DNA of 64,000 nucleotides from Bemisia tabaci (Eukaryota; Arthropoda; Insecta; Hemiptera; Aleyrodidae), in the NCBI RefSeq assembly GCF_918797505.1, contig NC_092795.1, positions 31,979,131-32,043,130 of the forward strand, in the 5' to 3' direction. Numbering within the stretch: position 1 is the stretch's first letter; each line of letters begins with the position of its first letter. The notes beneath the pieces are model-generated. The model did no database searches and had not been told where the DNA came from. It was given only the letters and a program-made list of their open reading frames with translations. Of the stretch, positions 57,428-64,000 are shown one piece after another. Position numbers and translations under genes: made by a program.

Positions 57428-58897
57428 ATTCGACAGCATTTTCATTAAAGAGAACCTTTAATATGAGTATCAGTGTACGACTGAGACGGTGAATATTCAG
57501 CTCTGGCTGATACATTGGAATACAAAGCAAAGGTCACGCCGAGGGATCCATATTCGGGCCAGATTCCATATCGATTTGAGTTTTGTTATACTTCATCAGT
57601 TGGCCAGCTTAAGAGCCATAAATTGGGCTTCTCAATAATCTGTGAATTTGCCTTCTGTTATCGCGCTAGGGTCCACAAAACCTGTACCGAAACTTACGTA
57701 TCCCTGTCCTTAGGCATTAATGATCATCACTTACAGCAAGCATCAAAGTGAAAAACTGCTTTCTTCGCGAATCAAGTTGGGCGCATAGGGGTTTTGGCTT
57801 TGGCCCATTTTGCCCGCCGTCGGATGCCGGGCTTTTCAAAATTTTTAGAATTTGTTGCAGTCTTGCCTGTCAATTTAGCATACTTGTCATATACATACAA
57901 AATACTGCGGTATATTTTTGAGGAATCAGCCAGTGATTTTTTAAGCAAAAATTAACAGCCAAACAATAGCCGAAACATATCTGCATATTAATCGACAGCC
58001 AAAACAAATCTTCGATTCATATAACAGACTATGGCAAATTCTCAAGAAACATACTTTGCGGAAACGAAAAATACAAAAATTCCTTGTAAGATACTCCTCA
58101 GACACCGCTAATAATCATTTTTCTCCATGAAACCATCTTCCCGAAAATTACTTATCATCAGTCATCGATTCAGCGGGTAATACCATGAGATTTTTTACAA
58201 CATGTGAATGAGAGTCACTAATACTTCCACGTGATGTAATTTAATAAAATGAGTCACGCACCGCGCCCCCTCCATTCCCTGAGAAGTTGTCAAAATTATT
58301 AAAATGAAATAAACTATCTTTATAATAACCAAGATCTGTCGCAAATGATTATCAGTAAAATATTTCTTTAAACTTAGATAACTGAATTCCTGATCTCTCG
58401 ATCATGCGATGCAAAATCCGTCGCTCTGTCGCAGGCCCCTTGACTTGACCAACCAAGTCGCCAAATTGAGCCCAAAGATTGAACATACTATAAAATCGAG
58501 GATGGTCCACGAGCGCGTCGTCAATTAGAGGAGAGGCAGGACTTCATACTGCTTCGCGGCCGTCATTTCATCAAGATCGACGGAAACACGGAAAGGAAAA
58601 GTTAAAAGTGAAAGAGGAATGTATGCGGGATCGGTGCCACGGGCCACGGAGAAAGGGTCGCGACAAAGATCATTTGACTCAATTGCCCACCGCGCGTACG
58701 GGTTTTCCAGGGTGGCGTCTGACCAGATTTCGGCCAAGTCTAGCTCTCGTTCAGCAATCGAGGGCTGGTGGCTGTTCGCCTGGAATTAAAAGGCCAAACT
58801 GGCCGGTTGAATGCGGAATTAAATGCACAAACTGACACATGAGCAGCCGGCCACTGTCATTTGTTGAAGGGATGCATATCGTCACCTACCTGACATA
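57428..58897. other. Stretch without a recognised feature
   Basis: No repeats or supported exons. Confidence 0.4.
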
Positions 58898-58987
58898 TGG
58901 GCGTAATTGCACTCTACAATGAACCCTGTCTTCCATACATTTCAAAGCTTTTTCGGGCTCATTTCAATGTGCAGTTACGCACCTATG
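58898..58987. mobile_element. Family B-related short palindrome, copy 2
   Basis: atgggcgtaattgcactcta pairs with aatgtgcagttacgcaccta. Inner aatgaaccctgtc / cgggctcattt. Same type as 19055-19146. Confidence 0.75.
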
Positions 58988-59487
58988 TTAGCCAAGCGAT
59001 GCATCGTCCTTGCATAGCCAAATCGTGCATTTTAATCCAAATTTGAACTGCCATTTTAGCTGTCGGGGAATATACCTAAAAATCTTTCTGTCGCAGAAAA
59101 TATGCTGCCTCCTCAAGCTCTTGAGCTATAATATAGAGTAAAATAACAAGAAAAAAATATTTGAATAATTGTGTGATCCAGTACCGGCAAAAACTTCAAA
59201 TTAAGCGCAAGAAGAAAATATGAACAGAAAAAGCTCTCGAAAAAAAGAGTTGCCTCAAATTATTGTTTAAAAAAACTGTCGAAAAAGAGGAAAATCCACG
59301 AATTTGTGTCATGTGCTGACGTGTATTCTAATTTCTAATAGGCAGCTCACGTTGAACTCGATGGTTTAAGAAAAATCAACCAAGGACTGGCTGTGCGATC
59401 AACCACAAATTTTGTATATTTTAGTCGTTTGCCAGACATAAATTAAGTTAAGATTTGTTATTGTTCTGTGTTCACCTGCTCAGAGAC
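58988..59487. other. Stretch without a recognised feature
   Basis: AT-rich; nothing seen. Confidence 0.4.
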
Positions 59488-59752
59488 TACATATCGATGC
59501 CTAAAGTGCGAGACCGCATATATCTGTTTGCGAGATTCTAGACTCTCAGTCATACATTATTTTTTTCTTGTAAACTTATAGTCAACGTAATTTTAACAAA
59601 ACTTCTTTAATTTTTTTCTCTGTTGTTTGGATATTCTGTATGGATATCAAGCTATGAAGCTGACTTGTTCCTCCTTAAAAAAATAAATTATAAGCGAAGA
59701 CACCGCGATGGAGATACGTGCTGTCACACTTTAGCCGTCGATATGATATGCC
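59488..59752. mobile_element. Family G element, copy 4
   Basis: tatcgatgcctaaagtgcga then gaccgcatat on the left; gagatacgtgctgtcacact then ttagccgtcgata on the right. TA lies at both ends. Confidence 0.65.
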
Positions 59753-60191
59753 TCGATATTTCAGAGATAAGTGCATCACGTCCGGTAATGGGGGCGGAGG
59801 GCTGATCTGATGGAGGACCCGTCTGATAGATTTTTTGTGAAGCGAAAAATTCGATCAAAATACTACACCATGAGAAAATAAAGAGAAAATGTCATAATCT
59901 ACGATTTAATACGCTTTTGCTGATTTATTTAATATGGTATCGCCGTCGAGAGGGAAGTGCGTCTACAGTTTCTCTTGCACATTTCTTGGGCCATGAAATA
60001 GTCTCAGTGGTACTATTAACGCCAAAATTGTGTGTATTTGATCACTGTGCGATTAGGGATTGTTCAGAAAATACGTAACGCTGAACTCGGAGTTTCCGAA
60101 CCTCCCCCTCCCCGCTTACCTAGCTTTAGTGACGTGGGCCCCAATCCTTTAAGATGTAAAAACAAAATTGTCTAACGCTCTCCTCACTGCT
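59753..60191. other. Stretch without a recognised feature
   Basis: Nothing seen. Confidence 0.4.
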
Positions 60192-60949
60192 GTCATAGCG
60201 TAGAGAGCAGTAAGGGTCAAATTTTCGAAATCAAGGTTCCTTAAAAATTCGTCTAATCCATTTTAGATGAAATCACAGAAATAGCTAAAATAGCAAAATT
60301 CATCTTACTTTCATGGAAACGAGACATATGAGAAAGCCGCAAGTGCGCAAAAAATGACGTAGTTTCAGGCAAGGTAGCAGTTCTGCCGTGATAGCGAAGA
60401 GAGCCGTAAGTGCAACATTTTCGAAATCGAGTTTTCTTCAAAATTCGTCTAAATTCTTTTAGATGAAATTACTGAGACAGCTAAAACAGCAAAATTCATC
60501 CTAATTTAATGAAAACGAGACGTATGTAAAAGCCGTAAGTGCACAAAAAATGACACAGTTTTTTTTCAAGACAGCCGTAGATGCATGAGAGCCAATGAGA
60601 ACAGTGCTTTCCAGTAAAGTGCCGCCCTCTTCTGCCAATTTCTAACCTGAAAATGTGTTTGTTGTGCGTCCAAAACGCAACCACGAAAGCATGCAGAAGA
60701 TAGCACTTACGGCTGTCTTGCCTAACAATAACCTAGCATGAAAATGAAAAATACCCTTTTTATGTAATGGAAATTAAATCAGTCGATTTTTAATCATCCA
60801 AACGATCTCTAGGAATCTTTCGGACGATTCGTGATAATTTGAGAAAAAACGGAGGCTTCTGTAATAAAATTTTCCGGTAACATGCCTCCGAGCCCGTTTT
60901 ACCAAAACTTCATTTTGGCACTTACTGCCCTCTTTGCTGTCAACGGCCC
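60192..60949. mobile_element. Family AA composite element
   Basis: The left end catagcgtagagagcagtaa pairs with the right end cttactgccctctttgctgt. Inside, about 160 bp (attttcgaaatc, aaaattcgtctaa, cgagacatatg) is tandemly repeated with a period near 205 bp, and gccgtaagtgc / gcacttacggc words recur inverted. Confidence 0.65.
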
Positions 60950-61904
60950 ATCACGTTGACACACATTAATCACCGCACCTGTGGGTACTGAAAAGCAATA
61001 TCGTGATCTATTAACTCAAAGGCTCCAATGAATCATCATTTACGGAAGTGGCTGAAATCTCGGGGATGGTACTTAATATATTAAAGGGAGTAGTACTATT
61101 ATTGTGGGTATAATTAGGCCGGGGAAATAACCCGAAAATGACGCGAGGTAACAGTGACAAGGAGCGTATTGAGAAAGGTGATTAAGTGATGGAGGTGTGA
61201 GGTTTTATTCCTCCGCGCACTTCATTGTAAAAGAAAACTTTTAATTTCTGTGTTCGCAACGAAAGTTTTGTTTCACATGTATGTGAATCTACAAGTCGGG
61301 AGAAAGAAGAAACGCAAACCTACCGGTATCTTTTCTAAAACAAGAATTTTTTTTCCCCTAGGCTCTGTCAAATTTTTCGCAGGAAATATCGATGAGACTT
61401 TTCTTCCCAATAAATTAAAACCAATAATTCCGAAATGCGGTCAGGGTAGAGAGGAGGGTTCTACACTTCTACAATCAAAAGTATAAACAACACTATGAAG
61501 ATGATTTGACCTGGTAAAAGCGAATACGTGAAGCTTTTTTCACAAACTCTTAAAACATTTGTCAAGAAGTACTAATTAGAATAACACTTTTGGTATATTT
61601 TTAAAGGAAAAATGCTTCAGGACTTTTACATAATAGATCTCTGAAAAAGAAGCCTCCCGTGTTTGAAGCATTATTTTGATTTTTTTTCTTTCAATTCTTT
61701 CAATTCTGGTTAAAACCAGATTAAGTAAAAAGTTACAGTAAAGTCACATGTTTCAATTTCTTTACTGATGTAATTTCAATTATTGATATAATGGTTCAAA
61801 ATTGCACACTAAAAAGGGCTTTATTAGAACTACTTTTAAACAATTTTTCTTGTAATTGTCTGTTTAAAATTTACGAGTTTCTCGATGCGAAGATCATTTG
61901 AGAA
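60950..61904. other. Stretch without a recognised feature
   Basis: No repeats or supported exons. Confidence 0.4.
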
Positions 61905-61952
61905 GAAGAGAAGGAGGAGGAAGAAGAAGAAGAAGGAGAAGAAGGAGAAAAA
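61905..61952. repeat. GAA/GGA purine tract
   Basis: Plus-strand purines only, mostly gaa and gga triplets. Confidence 0.9.
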
Positions 61953-62392
61953 TAGTAGGATTGTAATAATAGTTAGAATAGATAACGCAGTAGGAATGGA
62001 AGCGCCGCGCAGCGAGATAGCGGTAGTCTGATTTACGCGGGAAATTCAAATATCGGATAGGTTGAGCGAACTTGCCGCGGCCGGCTAGTTAACTCCAAAG
62101 ACTGGATTTCGTATATCATTGCCGGGCAATGGTATTTAACTCAGGATCTAATGATCACCCCCGGATCGATCCCTCAAATGTCAAGATTTCAACCGCATTG
62201 CCGGCCCGTCCCATCCGACTACCTGAATTCTGATCGCAGAACAAAAGAAAGGGAATCCCATTCAGATTTGAAGCCAGTGCCCGCGATGAATCGATCCGGC
62301 CTCTCGACACTTGACGTGATACGTGCCTTTATGAGCTATCGAAGCATATCATATGCAGTCTCTGCCTGGAATGGAGCGGTGAGGCGGTCGGC

Positions 62393-63080
62393 ATGAAACG
62401 CATAGCGCCTACGAGACTGCATGAATACTTCACGCATTGCGCCAAACAGTGTGGTCAGCAGCGGTCGGCGCGGCGTGAAACGCATAGCGCCTACAAGACT
62501 GCATGAATACTTCACGCATTGCGCCAACCCAGTGCGGTCGGCGCGGCGGTGGAAGTTAAAATTATTAAGCACATTTATGTTTGTTCTTTCATAAATTTTA
62601 GTTAGTGGTTGTGTTTGTTACTTTTTTAGTGTTGACAGGGCTTTCACAAAATATGTGCCCAATACGAGTAAACGCGTCTCATACACCCCTCTCCCACCAG
62701 CACGTTCACTTGATTGTTTTTCTAGATCGTATTCGACAGATCACACAGGTGAGATTATATTGATATCGATTGGTTCAATTTGTAACCACAGCCTCAAAAG
62801 TCAATTTAGAAATCTGAGGTGACGGGTTTCATGTGATGGAAATTTTATTCTCTCGAGTACCAAATGGAAATGAAAAGTGAAATTGTTAGGAATTTTCTCA
62901 TTTTCAGCTTTTACAAGTTAAATCCTAAAATTTTTGTTTGAGGTTATGTTCTATTGTCCTGAACCAAACGATGCACCAAACCACTGTCGAATACCATCTA
63001 TTGATGTTTCAAAACGAATGAGAAGGGGGCGGAAAAATACAGGCGGCCCATGGGCGGCAAGTAGGTGAATCCGGCCCTGG
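62393..63080. mobile_element. Family U region with duplicated GC-rich unit and embedded GG element
   Basis: gaaacgcatagcgcctac then gagactgcatgaatacttca occurs twice (62395 and 62477, about 82 bp apart). The U end ggcggcccatgggcggcaag ... aatccggccctg lies at 63036-63080. Between them 62723-63003 is the inverted GG copy (gtattcgacag ... tgtcgaatac). Confidence 0.6.
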
Positions 63081-64000
63081 GCCCTGCCATTCTCTTAAAA
63101 AATGTTCCGAAAAATGCCGAGTAAATTGGAGATAACGCACTGGTCGAATATACCGATTTCAGCGCTCACGTGCAAAGGATCGACGTGATTATAGTTGCGT
63201 TAACTCCACTTACACACGTGGCAGGTGAAAACCTGTTCATTCTCACACACTCACCTTGATCCGATACTTAGAGGAACATTCATCACGAAATTATCCCCCT
63301 CCATTCGGGCTCTCGTCCACTCTGGGACTGTGGGGCGCAGAAAAAAATCCTGCTCCACCACGGGCATAATTCATGCACGGTTTCATTCACAAACTGGGGA
63401 CTACAGAGTATCTCTGATTTATGCCGATATGAATAGACTTGATACTTTATAGGAGGCTGCAGACGCGACGCCTTGTCGGCCGGGGTGTGAGTATAAATAA
63501 TACGAAATATAAACATTGATGGGGCATACGCATACGGCTGCGTATCGGCGCGTAACTTAAAAGATGATTTAGAGTTTGCCGCTGACCGCATTTATAAATC
63601 GCCATCCTCCAAGCTGTAACCATCGAAAAGGACGCGGAGGCTCCATTCTTTGACTTTAATCGCTCATGATGAGTCCCGAAAACCTCCTGTGGAAGCTGCT
63701 TTAGACTTATTTCCTCAAACATTCCGCCAGAAGTTGGCACAGCTCATGCCCTCCCGCATCGAAAAGTAGGCGAAGGAATCCGCCGACAGCGCACGGTTGC
63801 CAAATCATGTAATATTTTTTTTATTTAGGTTTTGTGGAATAACTCGATTCGGAAATATGAACATACTGTTATAACTACATTAAAACGTAATTATGTGGGA
63901 AAGCGTTCCGTGGAAGATTGCACGAGGAATCACGTCGACTTTATTCTACATTAAAGACGCCTACAGCTCGATGGACATGAGTCATCCTTGAGCGGATGTG
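63081..64000. other. Stretch without a recognised feature
   Basis: Short frames on the minus strand (63283-63740) overlap one another and lack splice or composition support. Confidence 0.4.

Overview
The window looks like nuclear DNA from an animal, most likely an insect. Protein-coding sequence is nearly absent, exons with canonical splice sites are separated by kilobases, and intergenic and intronic DNA is AT-rich, with many microsatellites, long homopolymer runs and dozens of short inverted-repeat elements. Several repeat families resemble sequence I associate with the whitefly Bemisia tabaci. That is memory, not a search, so the species is only a low-confidence suggestion. No bacterial operon, CRISPR array, viral genome or long ORF is present.

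Gene content: only two segments look truly coding, both on the minus strand. The upstream one (6857-6579) carries a plausible start codon. The next (1801-1447) continues in the same phase and leaves the window in phase 1. Together they give about 198 residues of a low-complexity, adaptor-like protein: poly-Ser/Pro, a tyrosine motif ENIYEEI, a Gly/Ser linker and a basic KYKKSPQKFWKK patch. I cannot name the gene. The rest of its body would lie left of the window, and any 5' exons to the right.

Layout: 0.2-4.9 kb holds nested foldback elements around the second exon. 5.8-9.1 kb has the first exon, GATA arrays with LINE-like tails and TIR elements. 10-21 kb is dense in MITE-like elements. 24.3-25.3 kb is a three-copy 368-bp tandem array. 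26-35 kb has nested elements and a long CTT tract. 38.2-39.2 kb is a GC-rich minisatellite split by an insertion. 39.8-46.5 kb holds several foldbacks, including one with ~185-bp arms. 47.7-52.3 kb has a tRNA-derived SINE with a perfect 12-bp target duplication and a 2.7-kb hAT-like element. 52.8-63.1 kb has scattered repeats.

I group the inverted-repeat elements into about twenty families, letters being my own labels (A, B, C and so on). Several families have readable target-site duplications (TSDs): 5 bp for A, 8 bp for F and FF (hAT-like), TTA for L (Harbinger/Tourist-like), 4 bp for H. Many elements sit inside others, so relative insertion ages can be read directly. Nothing suggests that any element in the window encodes its own transposase.
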